From CAYYWP01 sp050176585 (GTDB taxonomy: Bacteria > Desulfobacterota > Binatia > HRBIN30 > CADEER01): a stretch of 64,000 bases of DNA. The stretch is from contig JBFXHX010000008.1 in assembly GCA_050176585.1 (NCBI GenBank), positions 1 to 64,000 of the forward strand. The letters are read 5' to 3'. Below are positions 44,175 to 54,296 of the stretch, piece by piece. A program made the position numbers and the translations under genes. Position 1 is the stretch's first letter, and each line of letters opens with the position of its first letter. The notes under the pieces were generated by a model that worked only from the letters and a program-made list of their open reading frames with translations, made no database searches and was not told where the DNA came from.

Positions 44175-45167
44175 CTACTGCAGCCAGGACCAGCAGCCGG
44201 TTTCGCACAGGATCGGGTCGAGCCCCGATCGATCCGCCACTGCCGTGTAGCGCGCGCGCAGCACCCCGAACGACTTCGCCGCGTATCGCTGCGGCTCCTG
44301 AACGAACGGACGGCCGCCGAGCGCCACGGTGAGCTCCGCGGCGCCCTCCGCCACCGCGCGCGCATTCGCCGCGCTCCAGGGGAGAAACAGGCCACCGATC
44401 TCCTCGCGCAGCAGCGGCAGCAAGGTCGGCGCGAGCGCGGCCCAGGGCTCGAAAGGACCCTCGGCGCGCGGCGAGAGCATCGCCTGGATCCAGCGCGCCA
44501 CGTGCGGCGCCTCGGCGCGCATGATCGCGCCCGGCGTCGGGTCGGTCGAGAGCTGATGCAGCTGCGCGAACAGACTGAAATCCGCGAACGCCGGCCGCGC
44601 CCCGAACAGGTACATCCGCCCGTTCAGGTGCGCCTCGAGGATCGCCAGCAGCCGGCGGTAGGACCCCTCCAGGTGATCTTTGGTCGCGGCGCTCGACCCC
44701 ACGAGCTTGAGGCGCGGGATCATGCGCGCCTTCACCGCGGCGATGGCCTGGCCGAGATCCCCGGACAGGTCGGGGTTCAGGCTGCGGGCGAGTCGCGCCG
44801 CGGTCGACTGTTGGTCGGGCTCGTACGTCCAGCGGTAGTGAAACATCGATTTGTTGACCCATTCGTCGCCGTATTCCTCGATGAGGGCCGAGAGGAAGGC
44901 CGGCCCCGGTTCGGCCGGGTGAATGGATGGCTCGGCATAGAGCTGCTCGAGCTGCTCGACGATCGGCGTGGAGTCCTGCCAGCCGCGCCCGGTGGGCGTC
45001 ACCACCAGCGGCACCAGCGGGAGCTTGGCGTGGCGCTGGAACTCCGCTTCGACTGCCGGGTTGCGGACGATCCAGTCGTGCGCGATGCCCTTGTAGCGGG
45101 CGTACGAGCGCACTTTCACCGAGTACGGCGATAGCTCGCTGCCGAAGATGCGATAGAGCTCGGGCAT
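44175..45167 (-). CDS. Glutathione S-transferase family protein
   Basis: 330 residues, longer than a usual GST of 200-220. Thioredoxin-fold N-terminal domain with SELSPYSVKVRSYARYKGI, LVPLVVTPTGRG and the glutathione-binding DSTPIVEQLE. A long helical C-terminal domain (HLEGSYRRLLAILEAHLNGRMYLFGARPAFADFSLFAQLHQL) follows, with an extra section of about 110 residues. No known substrate. GGGGGAG before the ATG. Together with frmA it implies a glutathione-using cell. Confidence 0.87.
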   Translation of the reverse strand: MPELYRIFGSELSPYSVKVRSYARYKGIAHDWIVRNPAVEAEFQRHAKLPLVPLVVTPTGRGWQDSTPIVEQLEQLYAEPSIHPAEPGPAFLSALIEEYGDEWVNKSMFHYRWTYEPDQQSTAARLARSLNPDLSGDLGQAIAAVKARMIPRLKLVGSSAATKDHLEGSYRRLLAILEAHLNGRMYLFGARPAFADFSLFAQLHQLSTDPTPGAIMRAEAPHVARWIQAMLSPRAEGPFEPWAALAPTLLPLLREEIGGLFLPWSAANARAVAEGAAELTVALGGRPFVQEPQRYAAKSFGVLRARYTAVADRSGLDPILCETGCWSWLQ

Positions 45168-45304
45168 GTGCTCCCCCGGGGCGCGGCAGGTGCCATCTCG
45201 CGCGTCTCCGGCCGCCTGTAAAGCCCCCGGTTGTTCGCCCGCGACGGGTCAGCTACTGAGAAGAGTCCGCCAGCGCCGGCCACTGCCTTTCCGGAGGATC
45301 ACCG

Positions 45305-46633
45305 ATGAGCTCAAACACGTTGACCGTCACCGACAACCGTACCGGGAAGCAGTACGAGCTCCCGATCGAGCACGGGGCCATCCGCGCCGCCGACCTGCGG
45401 CAGATTCGAGTCGACGCCGACGACTTCGGCCTCATGTCGTACGACCCGGCCTTTACCAACACCGCGTCGTGCAAGAGCCGCATCACGTATATCGACGGCG
45501 ACCTCGGCATCCTCCGCTACCGCGGCTACCCGATCGAGCAGCTGGCCGAGCACAGCAACTACCTCGAAACCGCCTACCTGATCGTGAAGGGCGAGCTGCC
45601 GGACGTGAAGCGCTTCCAGATGTGGCGCCACAACATCACCGTCCACACTTTCGTTCACGAAAACGTGAAGCTCTTCATGGACGGCTTCCGCTACGACGCG
45701 CACCCGATGGGCATGCTGGTCAGCACCGTGGGCGCGCTCTCGACGTTCTACCCGGACGCCAAGAACATCGATGATATCGAGTGCCGCCGGCTGCAGACGC
45801 GCCGGCTGATCGGCAAGCTGCCGACCCTGGCCGCCTTCGCCTACCGGCGCCTCAAGGGGCTGCCGTACGTCTACCCCGACAACGAGCTCAGCTACACCGG
45901 CAACTTCCTGCAGATGCTCTTCAAAATGGGCGAGCGCGTGTACCAGCCGAACCCGACGCTCGAGCGCGCCCTCGACGTGCTGTTCATCCTGCACGCCGAT
46001 CACGAGCAGAACTGCTCGACCAACGCGGTACGCGCCGTCGGCAGCTCGCGGGTCGATCCGTACTCGGCGATCGCGGCCGGCATCGCCGCGCTCTACGGCC
46101 CCCTCCACGGCGGCGCCAACGAGGCGGTGATCCGGATGCTCGAAGAGATCGGCTCGGTGGACAAGGTCCCCGCCGCGATCAAGGAGTTCAAAGCCGGGCA
46201 CGGCCGGCTGATGGGCTTCGGCCACCGCGTGTACCGCAACTACGACCCGCGCGGGAAAATCATCAAGCAGCTCGCCTACGAGGTGTTCGACGTCACCGGC
46301 AAGAACCCGCTGATCGACATTGCGCTCGAGCTCGAGCGCATCGCCCTGCAGGACGACTACTTCGTCTCGCGCCAGCTGTACCCGAACGTCGATTTCTACT
46401 CCGGCATCATCTACCAGGCGATGGGCTTCCCGGTGACCATGTTCCCGGTGCTCTTCGCCATCCCGCGCGTGTCCGGTTGGCTCGCTCAGTGGGCGGAGAT
46501 GGTGCGCGATTCGGAGCAGAAGATCGCCCGGCCGCGCCAGCTCTACCTCGGCGAAAAAGAGCGCAAGTGGCAGCCGATCGAAAAGCGGCCCGAGCCGACC
46601 GACCGCGAAGAAGCGGTCAGCACGCAGATCTGA
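45305..46633 (+). CDS. gltA: Citrate synthase
   Basis: 442 residues with GGAGG before the ATG. Active-site histidines in YGPLHGGANEAV and GFGHRVYRNYDPR and the aspartate in NVDFYSGI. The start motif DPAFTNTASCKSRITYIDGDLGILRYRGYPIEQLA is that of type II (hexameric) bacterial enzymes. Condenses acetyl-CoA with oxaloacetate at the entry of the TCA cycle. Followed by a strong hairpin. Confidence 0.96.
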   Translation: MSSNTLTVTDNRTGKQYELPIEHGAIRAADLRQIRVDADDFGLMSYDPAFTNTASCKSRITYIDGDLGILRYRGYPIEQLAEHSNYLETAYLIVKGELPDVKRFQMWRHNITVHTFVHENVKLFMDGFRYDAHPMGMLVSTVGALSTFYPDAKNIDDIECRRLQTRRLIGKLPTLAAFAYRRLKGLPYVYPDNELSYTGNFLQMLFKMGERVYQPNPTLERALDVLFILHADHEQNCSTNAVRAVGSSRVDPYSAIAAGIAALYGPLHGGANEAVIRMLEEIGSVDKVPAAIKEFKAGHGRLMGFGHRVYRNYDPRGKIIKQLAYEVFDVTGKNPLIDIALELERIALQDDYFVSRQLYPNVDFYSGIIYQAMGFPVTMFPVLFAIPRVSGWLAQWAEMVRDSEQKIARPRQLYLGEKERKWQPIEKRPEPTDREEAVSTQI

Positions 46634-46654
46634 GCCGCTTTCGATCGCTGATAC

Positions 46655-46685
46655 GCGCGGCCCGCGTCGATCGCGCGGGCCGCGC
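46655..46685 (+). terminator. Terminator hairpin after gltA
   Basis: Perfect 12-bp stem (GCGCGGCCCGCG and CGCGGGCCGCGC) with a 7-base loop, 21 bases past the gltA stop and followed by ACAATTCTCTTG. Strong stem with a weak T-tract. Confidence 0.75.
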
Positions 46686-46745
46686 ACAATTCTCTTGCGC
46701 ATTCCAGGCCGGGACCGCATAGTTGCGACCGCGGTACTGCGGTAG

Positions 46746-49700
46746 ATGGATGCAAACGAAGCGCTCGGCTCTGCGTCCTCATCGCTCGAAGTCCTTGAGC
46801 CGCATCCCTCCGCCGCGCGCCGCCGCCGCAAACCGTGGGTTTACCTCGCGGCTGGGGTGCTGATCGCCAGCGCCGCGCTCGCCGCGTTCATTCACGAGAC
46901 CCGCACCTCGGCCCTCCAGGCCTATGTGCTGCCGCGCTACACGGCGCGGGTCACCTACGAGGTCGCCGACGGCCCGAGCCCGCGCATCGCCTTTCCGCGG
47001 AGCGCCCCCTTCGACGATCGCCTCGGCTATTCGCGGATGGCCGACTTTCAGGCCCGCGTGGCGGCGCGCGGCTTCACGGTGCGCCGTCAGGCGGTGGCGT
47101 CGCCCGAGCTGGTCCGCTTGGTCGATCTCGGCATCGCCCCGCCCTTTCGCGAGCCGCTCGTCACCGGACTGACGATCCGCGGCATGGACGGTGCGCCGCT
47201 CTACGACGCGACCCGCACCGGCCGCTGGTTCCGCAGCTTCGAGGAGGTGCCGCCCCTGCTGGTCGCCTCGCTGCTGTACATCGAGAACCGCGAGCTCCTC
47301 GCGCCTTTCGATCCGCGGGCGAATCCGGCGATCGAGTGGGACCGCCTCGCCAAGGCCAGCTTGTTCTATACCGGGAGCAAGCTCGGCCTGTCGCTGCCCG
47401 TGCACGGCGGCAGCACGCTGGCCATTCAGCTCGAGAAGTACCGCCACTCGCCGCACGGCCGCACCGATTCGCCGCTCGACAAGCTCCGTCAGGTCGCGGG
47501 CGCGAGCCTCAAGGCCTATCGCGCCGGCGCCGACACGCGCGACGGCCGGCGCGAGATCGTCGTCGACTACCTGAACACCGCGCCGCTCGCCGCCGCCCCC
47601 GGGTACGGCGAGATCTACGGCCTCGGCGATGGCCTGTACGCGTGGTTCGGCATCGATCTCGCCGCCGCGCGCGCGGCGCTCGCCGAACCCGGCCACGGCC
47701 CGGAGCAGGCGAGCGCCTACAAGCATATGCTCGCGCTGCTCATCGCGCTGCGGGCGCCGACGTACTACCTGCAGAAGGACCGCCTGGCGCTGAACCAGCG
47801 GATCAACGAGTACACGCGCCTGCTCGCCGCCGACGGCATCCTCGATCGCGCCTTCGCCGAGCAGGTGATGGCCGCCCCACTCCAGTTCCTGCAGCGCGCT
47901 CCGGTGGCGCCGCCGCTGCCGTACGCCCGTCAGAAATCGACCAACGCCATTCGCACCACATTGCTGCAGTGGTTGGATCTCCCGAGCTTCTACGAGCTCG
48001 ACCGCCTGCATCTCGAGGCTGACAGCACCATCGACATGGCGCTGCAAGCCGACGTCGAGCGCCTGTTCACCAACCTCGCCGACAAGCAGTTCGTGCGCGC
48101 CAACGGGCTCACCGGCGAGCAGCTGCTGCGCAACGCCGATCCGGCGCAGGTCGTGTACAGCCTGATGCTGTTCGAGCGCACGCCGTGGGGCAACCTGCTG
48201 CGGGTCAATGCCGATAACCTCGACCGTCCATTCGACATCAACGGCGGCGTCAAACTCGATCTGGGCAGCACGGCGAAGCTGCGCACGCTCGCGCACTACC
48301 TGGAAGTCGTCGGTCTGCTGCGGGAAGAGCTCGCCGGGCGCTCTCCGTCCGATCTGAAAGCGTTCGCCAAGGCGCCGCGCACCGACCCGCTCACGGCCTG
48401 GGCCGCGGAGCAGCTCGCGGAAAACCCCTCGATCGCGCTCGACGCGCTGCTCCAGCACGCCCTCGATCGCAAGTACTCGGCCGGCGCCGGCGAGACCTTC
48501 TTCACCGGCGGTGGCCGGCACGTGTTCAGCAACTTCACCAAGGTCACCAGCCCGCAGATGCGCGTGCGCGACGGCATGCGGATGTCCACCAACCTGGTGT
48601 TCATCCGCATGATGCGCGACCTCATGCGCTACCACCGCGCCCGCATCACCGGGTACGATGCCGAAGCGGTACTGGCGGAACCGCTCAACCCGGACGCCGA
48701 GCGCCTGCTCGCCAAGCAGGGTGACGAGGAAGCGCGGATGATCCTGTCGCGCGCCTACCGGCGGTACAGCGGGCTGACCGCCGACGCCGCGATCGCCAAG
48801 CTGCTCGGCTCGCGCGCGTCGTCTGCCCGGCATCTCACCATTCTGTTCTATGCCTGGCACGGCGGCACGCCGGCGCAGCTCGCGCACTGGTTGCGCGGCT
48901 TCGGTGTGGAGCAGACACCGGAAGAGGTGCAGCGACTGGTGCGCGCGTACGGGTTGCGGCCGCTCACCTTGCTCGACCACGCGTACCTGCTCGGCCGCCA
49001 TCCGCTCGAGCTCTGGGCGGTGGGCCAGCTGGCGCAGGAGCCCGGCACGAGCTGGACCGCTTTGCTCGAACGCAGCGCGCCGGTGCGCGGGCAGGTCATG
49101 CAGTGGCTGTTCCGGCCGCGATCGCGGGGCGCTCAGCACACCCGATTGCGGATCGCCACGGAGCGCGACGCCTTCGAGCGCATGACGCCGTACTGGCAGC
49201 GCTTCGGCTTCCCGTTCGACCACCTGGTGCCGTCGCTCGCTACCGCGATCGGCAGCTCCGCCGATCGCCCCGCCGCGCTCGCCGATTTGATGGGCATCAT
49301 CGTCAATGACGGCGTGCGGTTGCCGATGCTGCGCGTCACCCGCCTCAACTGGGCGGCCGGCACGCCATACGAGACCGAGCTCGTGCCGCGCACCGACCTC
49401 GGCGTCCAGGTGATGCAGCCCGAGGTCGCGCGCGCGCTGCGCGGCGTCCTGGCCGATGTCGTGACCGCCGGTACCGCCGCACGCCTGGCCGGCGCGTTCA
49501 AGGGCGCCGGCGGCAAAGCCGTCTCCGCCGGCGGCAAAACGGGCTCGGGCGACAACCGCTTCAAGACCTTCGGTCGAGGCGGCTGGGTCAAATCCGAGCG
49601 GGTCGTCAGCCGCACGGCCACCTTCACCTTCTACGTGGGCGACCGCTACTTCGGCGTCCTCACCGCGTTCGTGCCCGGCAAGGAAGCCGGTCATTACGAG

Positions 49701-49862
49701 TTCACCAGCAAACTCTCGGTAACCGTGCTGCGGCTGCTCGCCCCGGCCATCAACGCCCGCCTCGCCGCCCCCGGCGCGCCCGCGCAACCGCCGCTCCCCG
49801 GCGGCGTGATCGTGAAGACCGCTCCACCAGTTGCCGCACCGCGCCAGCGCACCGGCGGCTGA
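46746..49862 (+). CDS. Divergent bifunctional penicillin-binding protein (GT51 plus transpeptidase)
   Basis: 1038 residues: short cytoplasmic tail, one transmembrane helix (VYLAAGVLIASAALAAFI), then a glycosyltransferase-51-like region with YIENRELL near 178 and HGGSTLAIQLEKYRH near 220, and EIVVDYLN near 273. The transpeptidase has the serine tetrad STAK near 508, STN near 616 and KTG near 930 (GGKTGSG). GT51 motifs are degenerate (ENREL in place of EDxxFxxH), and STAK to KTG is far longer than usual, with an insert of 150-plus residues. It would cross-link and extend peptidoglycan in the periplasm. No ponA-like neighbours. Confidence 0.85.
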   Translation: MDANEALGSASSSLEVLEPHPSAARRRRKPWVYLAAGVLIASAALAAFIHETRTSALQAYVLPRYTARVTYEVADGPSPRIAFPRSAPFDDRLGYSRMADFQARVAARGFTVRRQAVASPELVRLVDLGIAPPFREPLVTGLTIRGMDGAPLYDATRTGRWFRSFEEVPPLLVASLLYIENRELLAPFDPRANPAIEWDRLAKASLFYTGSKLGLSLPVHGGSTLAIQLEKYRHSPHGRTDSPLDKLRQVAGASLKAYRAGADTRDGRREIVVDYLNTAPLAAAPGYGEIYGLGDGLYAWFGIDLAAARAALAEPGHGPEQASAYKHMLALLIALRAPTYYLQKDRLALNQRINEYTRLLAADGILDRAFAEQVMAAPLQFLQRAPVAPPLPYARQKSTNAIRTTLLQWLDLPSFYELDRLHLEADSTIDMALQADVERLFTNLADKQFVRANGLTGEQLLRNADPAQVVYSLMLFERTPWGNLLRVNADNLDRPFDINGGVKLDLGSTAKLRTLAHYLEVVGLLREELAGRSPSDLKAFAKAPRTDPLTAWAAEQLAENPSIALDALLQHALDRKYSAGAGETFFTGGGRHVFSNFTKVTSPQMRVRDGMRMSTNLVFIRMMRDLMRYHRARITGYDAEAVLAEPLNPDAERLLAKQGDEEARMILSRAYRRYSGLTADAAIAKLLGSRASSARHLTILFYAWHGGTPAQLAHWLRGFGVEQTPEEVQRLVRAYGLRPLTLLDHAYLLGRHPLELWAVGQLAQEPGTSWTALLERSAPVRGQVMQWLFRPRSRGAQHTRLRIATERDAFERMTPYWQRFGFPFDHLVPSLATAIGSSADRPAALADLMGIIVNDGVRLPMLRVTRLNWAAGTPYETELVPRTDLGVQVMQPEVARALRGVLADVVTAGTAARLAGAFKGAGGKAVSAGGKTGSGDNRFKTFGRGGWVKSERVVSRTATFTFYVGDRYFGVLTAFVPGKEAGHYEFTSKLSVTVLRLLAPAINARLAAPGAPAQPPLPGGVIVKTAPPVAAPRQRTGG

Positions 49863-49878
49863 AGAGTGCACGACTTCG

Positions 49879-49905
49879 ACGCAGAGACGCGAAGGCGCAC
49901 AGCGC
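49879..49905. repeat. CGCAGAGACGC-type repeat
   Basis: GCAGAGACGCGAAGGCGCA lies between the penicillin-binding protein and lhr genes. It resembles the CGCAGAGGCG repeat at 34055 and the common intergenic CGCAGAGACGC motif of many Gram-negative genomes. Single copy here with no obvious stem. Confidence 0.35.
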
Positions 49906-49987
49906 ATCCAGATCTTCGCTCGGCGTCGAGCTTCCCGCCAGCCGGCCTGGCTTGGAGCCACCGCCGCCGGTAAACTGAGCAGTCCGC

Positions 49988-52900
49988 ATGCTCGCCGCAC
50001 CGTTCCATCCGCTGGTCGCCGGCTGGTTCGCCGACAGCTTCGCCGGACCGACGGCGATACAGACCGAGGGCTGGGCGCACATCGCCGCCGGCCGCGACAC
50101 GCTGATCGCCGCGCCGACCGGATCGGGCAAGACGCTGGCCGCGTTTCTCTGGGCACTTAACGGCCTGGTGGAGCGCGCGCTGGCCGGCACCCTCGAGGAC
50201 CGCATCCACGTCGTCTACATCTCTCCCCTCAAGGCGCTCGGCAACGACGTGCACAAGAACCTCCAGGTGCCGTTGGCGGGCATCGCCGCGCGGGCCGCCG
50301 CGGCCGGCACGCCGCTGCCCGAGATCCGGGTCGCCGTGCGCACCGGGGATACGCCGCAGCGCGAGCGCGCGCTCCAGGCGCGGCGCCCGCCGCACGTGCT
50401 GATCACCACGCCGGAATCGCTGTACATCCTGCTCACCGCCGCGGGCAGCCGCGAAATGCTGCGCGAAGCCGGGACCATTATCCTCGACGAGATTCACGCC
50501 GTCGCGCAGGACAAGCGGGGCTCGCACCTCGCGCTGTCGGTCGAGCGCTTCGACCGACTGTGCGGCGGCGGGCTCCAGCGCATCGGTCTGTCGGCCACCC
50601 AGAAACCGGTGCAGGAGGTCGCCCGGCTACTGGTCGGCAGCGCGCGTCTCGCGGACGACGGCTCGCCGCGCTGTGCCATCGTCGATGCCGGCCACCGCCG
50701 CGCGCTGTCGCTGCGCATCGAGACGCCGGACCAGGAGCTCGGCCCCATCACCAGCCAGGAGGTCCGCGCCGAGATCTACGACCGGATCGCGGAGCTCGTG
50801 CGCGCGCACCGCACCACCATCGTGTTCGTGCACACGCGGCGCCTGGTCGAGCGCGTGGCGCACGCGCTTGGCGAGCGGCTCGGGCCGGGCGCGGTCGCCG
50901 CCCACCACGGCAGCATGTCGCGCGAGACCCGCCTCGCCGCCGAAGCGGGGCTCAAGTCGGGCGCCGTCCCCGTGGTCGTCGCCACCGCGTCGCTGGAGCT
51001 CGGCATCGACGTCGGCACGGTCGATCTCGTCTGCCATCTCGGCGCTCCCCGCGCGCTCGCCCAGCTCCTGCAGCGCGTCGGCCGCTCCGGCCACTCGCTC
51101 GGCGCCATGCCGCAGGGCGTGCTCTTTCCGCTCACGCGCGATGAGCTCGTGCAGTCGGCCGCGGCTGTGCGCGCGGTCCGCGCCGGCGACCTCGACGCGC
51201 TCGCCATCCCGGAGAACGCGCGCGACGTCCTCGCCCAGCAGATCGTCGCCATCGCCGCCAGCGAAGGCGAGCTCGCAATCGAGGCCCTCTGGGCGCTCGT
51301 GCGCCGCGCATACCCGTACCGCCGCCTGGCGCGGACGGAGTTCGACGCCGCGCTCGACATGCTGGGCGAAGGCGTGTCCACGCGGCGCGGACGGCGCGGG
51401 GCGCAGCTGCACATCGACCGCGTCCACGGCATCGTGCGCCCGCGGCGCGGCGCGCGGCTCATCGCCATCACCTGCGGCGGCGCCATCCCGGACATGGCCG
51501 ACTACGAGGTGGTGGAGGATGCGACCGGAGCGCGCGTCGGCACCGTGAACGAGGACTTCGCGATCGAAAGCCTCGCCGGCGACGTGTTTCAGCTCGGCCA
51601 CCACGCCTGGCGCATTCGCCGGGTCGAGTCCGGACGCGTGCGCGTGGTGGACGCCACCGGCTCTCCGCCGACGATCCCGTTCTGGCTCGGCGAGTCGCCG
51701 GCGCGCAGCTCAGAGCTGTCTGCTGCCGTCGCCGATCTGCGCCAGGAGGTCGCCGCGCGCGCCGGGGAGCCCGCCACCGCAGTCGATTGGCTGATGGCGG
51801 AGACGCAGGTCGATCGCGGCGGAGCCGAGCAGATCCTCGCCTACGTGCGCGCCACGGTCGCCGTGCTCGGCGTGGTGCCGACGCTCGACACCGTCGTCGC
51901 CGAGCGGTTCTTCGACGAGAGCGGCGGAATGCAGCTCGTGCTGCACACCCCGTTCGGCGGCCGCATCAACCGCGCCCTCGGCCTGGCGCTGCGCAAGCGC
52001 TTCTGCGTCACCTTCGACTTCGAGCTGCAGGCCGCTGCGACCGACGACGGCGTCGTCATCTCGCTCGGCGAACCGCACAGCTTTCCGCTCGAGAGCGTGT
52101 TCGGCATGGTGCGCCCGCACCGCCTGCGCGAGGATCTCATCCAGGCTGCGCTGGTGGCGCCGATGTTCGCGAACCGGTGGCGCTGGAATGCGACCCGCGC
52201 GCTCGCCTTGCTGCGCTTCACCGGCGGGCGCCGCGTGCCGATGCCGCTGCAGCGCATGCGCGCCGAGGATCTGCTGGCCGCGGTCTTCCCGGCCCAACTC
52301 GCGTGCGGCGACAACCAGACCGGTCCGATCGAGCCGCCCGATCATCCGCTGGTGAACGAGACGCTCGACAACTGCCTGCACGAGGCGATGGACATCGACG
52401 GCCTGCACCGCGTGCTGGAGCGCATCGAAGCGGGCGAGATCCGCGCGGTCGCAGTCGAGACCGCGGCGCCGTCGCCCATGTCGCACGAGTTGCTGAACGC
52501 GAACCCGTACGCCTTTCTCGACGACGCCCCCCTCGAGGAACGGCGCGCGCGCGCCGTGGCGCTGCGCCGTACGGACCCGGACCTCGCCAGCGGGATCGGC
52601 GCGCTCGATCCCGCCGCGATCGCCGAAGTGCGCCGTCAGGCATGGCCCGATCCCCGCGATGCGGACGAGATGCACGACGTGCTGCTCACGCTCGGCATAC
52701 TGCCCGCCGGCGAGGTGCCGGACTGGGAGCGCTGGCTCGCGCAGCTGGTCGCGGAGCGGCGCGCCACCCGCTTGCTGCTCTCGGAGGCGAGCGCTTGGCG
52801 CGCTGACGAGGAGCGGAGCGTGCGATACGTGGCCGCCGAGCGCGCCGCGCTGGTGCGGGTCGCCGTGCCCGGCGCGGTGTTCGATCCGGAGCCGCCGCCG

Positions 52901-54283
52901 ATCGCCTCCGCCCGCACCGCCGGCGATCCATTGGTCGCATTGCGCGAGATCGTACAAGGCTGGATGGACTCGATCGGGCCGACCAGCGCCTCCGCGCTCG
53001 CCGAGCGCCTCGGCCTCGAGCCGGCGGCCGTCGACGGCGCGCTCGCACAGCTCGAAGGCGACGGCCAGGTGATGCGCGGTCGCTTCATGCCGGGCGCCAG
53101 CGATACCGAGTGGTGCGAGCGCGGGCTTCTCGCCCGCATCCATCGGTTGACGGTCAGCCGCTTGCGCCGCGAGGTCGAGCCGATCCCGCCGTCCGACTTC
53201 ATGCGCTTCCTGTTCGCCTGGCAACACGTGCAACCGGGAACGCTGTTGAGCGGTCGCGACGGCGTCCGCCTGGTGATCGCGCAGCTGCAGGGCCTGGAGC
53301 TGCCCGGCCCCGCGTGGGAGCGCGACGTGCTGCCGGCGCGGGTCGCCCACTACGAGCCCGCCGAGCTCGAGCAACTCTGCCTGGCGGGCGAGGTCGTGTG
53401 GGGCCGGCTCTCCGTGCCGGACCCGAGCGGCGACGAGGCGCCGCCGGTGCGCCGGCGCCAGGCGCCGACCCGCGCAGCGCCGCTCGCCTTCGCGTTGCGC
53501 GCGGACCTGCCCGACCTGCTCCCGCCGATCGACGGCGTGGACGCCCTGCTCCGCGAACGCACGCCGGCCGCCCGCCGCGTGTTCGCGCATCTGCGCGAGC
53601 GCGGCGCTTCGTTTCTCGCCGACATCGCGCGCGCGGTCGGGCGGCTGCCGACCGAAGTGGAAGAAGCGCTCTGGGAACTGGTCGCCTCGGGCCTGGTCAC
53701 CGGCGACGGCATCGCCGGCCTGCGCACGCTGCTGCGCCCCGAGCACGAGCGCCGGCCGCGCAAACCGTCGCACCTGCGCGCGCTGCGCGGCGGTGCGGCG
53801 CGCCGGCTGATGCCGGTCGGCCGCTGGGCGTTGTTGCGCGAGCACCTCGAGCCGCCGATCCCGAGCGCGGTCGCGGCCGAGCACGCCGCCCGCCGGCTGC
53901 TCCTCCGGTGGGGAGTCGTATTCCGCGAGCTTTTGGTGCGCGAGCGCGGCCTGCCCGCCTGGCGCGCGCTGCTGGGCGCGCTCCGGAGGATGGAAGCGCG
54001 GGGCGAGATTCGCGGCGGGCGCTTCGTCGACGGGTTCCGGGGCGAGCAGTTCGCGCTGCCGGAGGCCGTCGATGCCTTGCGCAGCGTCCGCCGCCGCAAA
54101 GCGCCCGATGAACTGATCCTGATCGCCGCCGCCGACCCGCTGAACCTCGCCGGCATCATCACGCCCGGCGCGCGCGTCTCGCCCTTCTCCGGTCTGGTGC
54201 TCGCGTACCGCGCCGGCGTGCCGATCGACACCGGCGAGCTGGGCGCGGTGCGCAGCCGCTTGCAGCGGCAGCTCGGCGCGTAA
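49988..54283 (+). CDS. lhr: Large helicase Lhr
   Basis: 1431 residues. Walker A APTGSGKTLAAFLW near residue 40, DEIH near 167, SATQKP, VFVHTRR, and ATASLELGID with QRVGRSGHS in the second RecA domain. Then the winged-helix and Lhr-core domains, followed by a long C-terminal part (from about residue 850) as in full-length bacterial Lhr. Lhr unwinds DNA-RNA hybrids and takes part in DNA repair. Weak ribosome site before ATG. The stop is followed 14 bases later by repeat copy C. Confidence 0.94.
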   Translation: MLAAPFHPLVAGWFADSFAGPTAIQTEGWAHIAAGRDTLIAAPTGSGKTLAAFLWALNGLVERALAGTLEDRIHVVYISPLKALGNDVHKNLQVPLAGIAARAAAAGTPLPEIRVAVRTGDTPQRERALQARRPPHVLITTPESLYILLTAAGSREMLREAGTIILDEIHAVAQDKRGSHLALSVERFDRLCGGGLQRIGLSATQKPVQEVARLLVGSARLADDGSPRCAIVDAGHRRALSLRIETPDQELGPITSQEVRAEIYDRIAELVRAHRTTIVFVHTRRLVERVAHALGERLGPGAVAAHHGSMSRETRLAAEAGLKSGAVPVVVATASLELGIDVGTVDLVCHLGAPRALAQLLQRVGRSGHSLGAMPQGVLFPLTRDELVQSAAAVRAVRAGDLDALAIPENARDVLAQQIVAIAASEGELAIEALWALVRRAYPYRRLARTEFDAALDMLGEGVSTRRGRRGAQLHIDRVHGIVRPRRGARLIAITCGGAIPDMADYEVVEDATGARVGTVNEDFAIESLAGDVFQLGHHAWRIRRVESGRVRVVDATGSPPTIPFWLGESPARSSELSAAVADLRQEVAARAGEPATAVDWLMAETQVDRGGAEQILAYVRATVAVLGVVPTLDTVVAERFFDESGGMQLVLHTPFGGRINRALGLALRKRFCVTFDFELQAAATDDGVVISLGEPHSFPLESVFGMVRPHRLREDLIQAALVAPMFANRWRWNATRALALLRFTGGRRVPMPLQRMRAEDLLAAVFPAQLACGDNQTGPIEPPDHPLVNETLDNCLHEAMDIDGLHRVLERIEAGEIRAVAVETAAPSPMSHELLNANPYAFLDDAPLEERRARAVALRRTDPDLASGIGALDPAAIAEVRRQAWPDPRDADEMHDVLLTLGILPAGEVPDWERWLAQLVAERRATRLLLSEASAWRADEERSVRYVAAERAALVRVAVPGAVFDPEPPPIASARTAGDPLVALREIVQGWMDSIGPTSASALAERLGLEPAAVDGALAQLEGDGQVMRGRFMPGASDTEWCERGLLARIHRLTVSRLRREVEPIPPSDFMRFLFAWQHVQPGTLLSGRDGVRLVIAQLQGLELPGPAWERDVLPARVAHYEPAELEQLCLAGEVVWGRLSVPDPSGDEAPPVRRRQAPTRAAPLAFALRADLPDLLPPIDGVDALLRERTPAARRVFAHLRERGASFLADIARAVGRLPTEVEEALWELVASGLVTGDGIAGLRTLLRPEHERRPRKPSHLRALRGGAARRLMPVGRWALLREHLEPPIPSAVAAEHAARRLLLRWGVVFRELLVRERGLPAWRALLGALRRMEARGEIRGGRFVDGFRGEQFALPEAVDALRSVRRRKAPDELILIAAADPLNLAGIITPGARVSPFSGLVLAYRAGVPIDTGELGAVRSRLQRQLGA

Positions 54284-54296
54284 GGGCGGCGGTTCC

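Noticed and set aside
46779..50156. 1125-residue ORF antisense to the penicillin-binding protein gene
   Set aside because: Composition is Arg/Gly/Ala/His-rich with no motif. It mirrors codon positions of a real gene with intact domains; long antisense ORFs are expected in GC-rich DNA.
51710..53884. 724-residue ORF antisense to lhr
   Set aside because: Same reason: low-complexity translation opposite a helicase with all its motifs.
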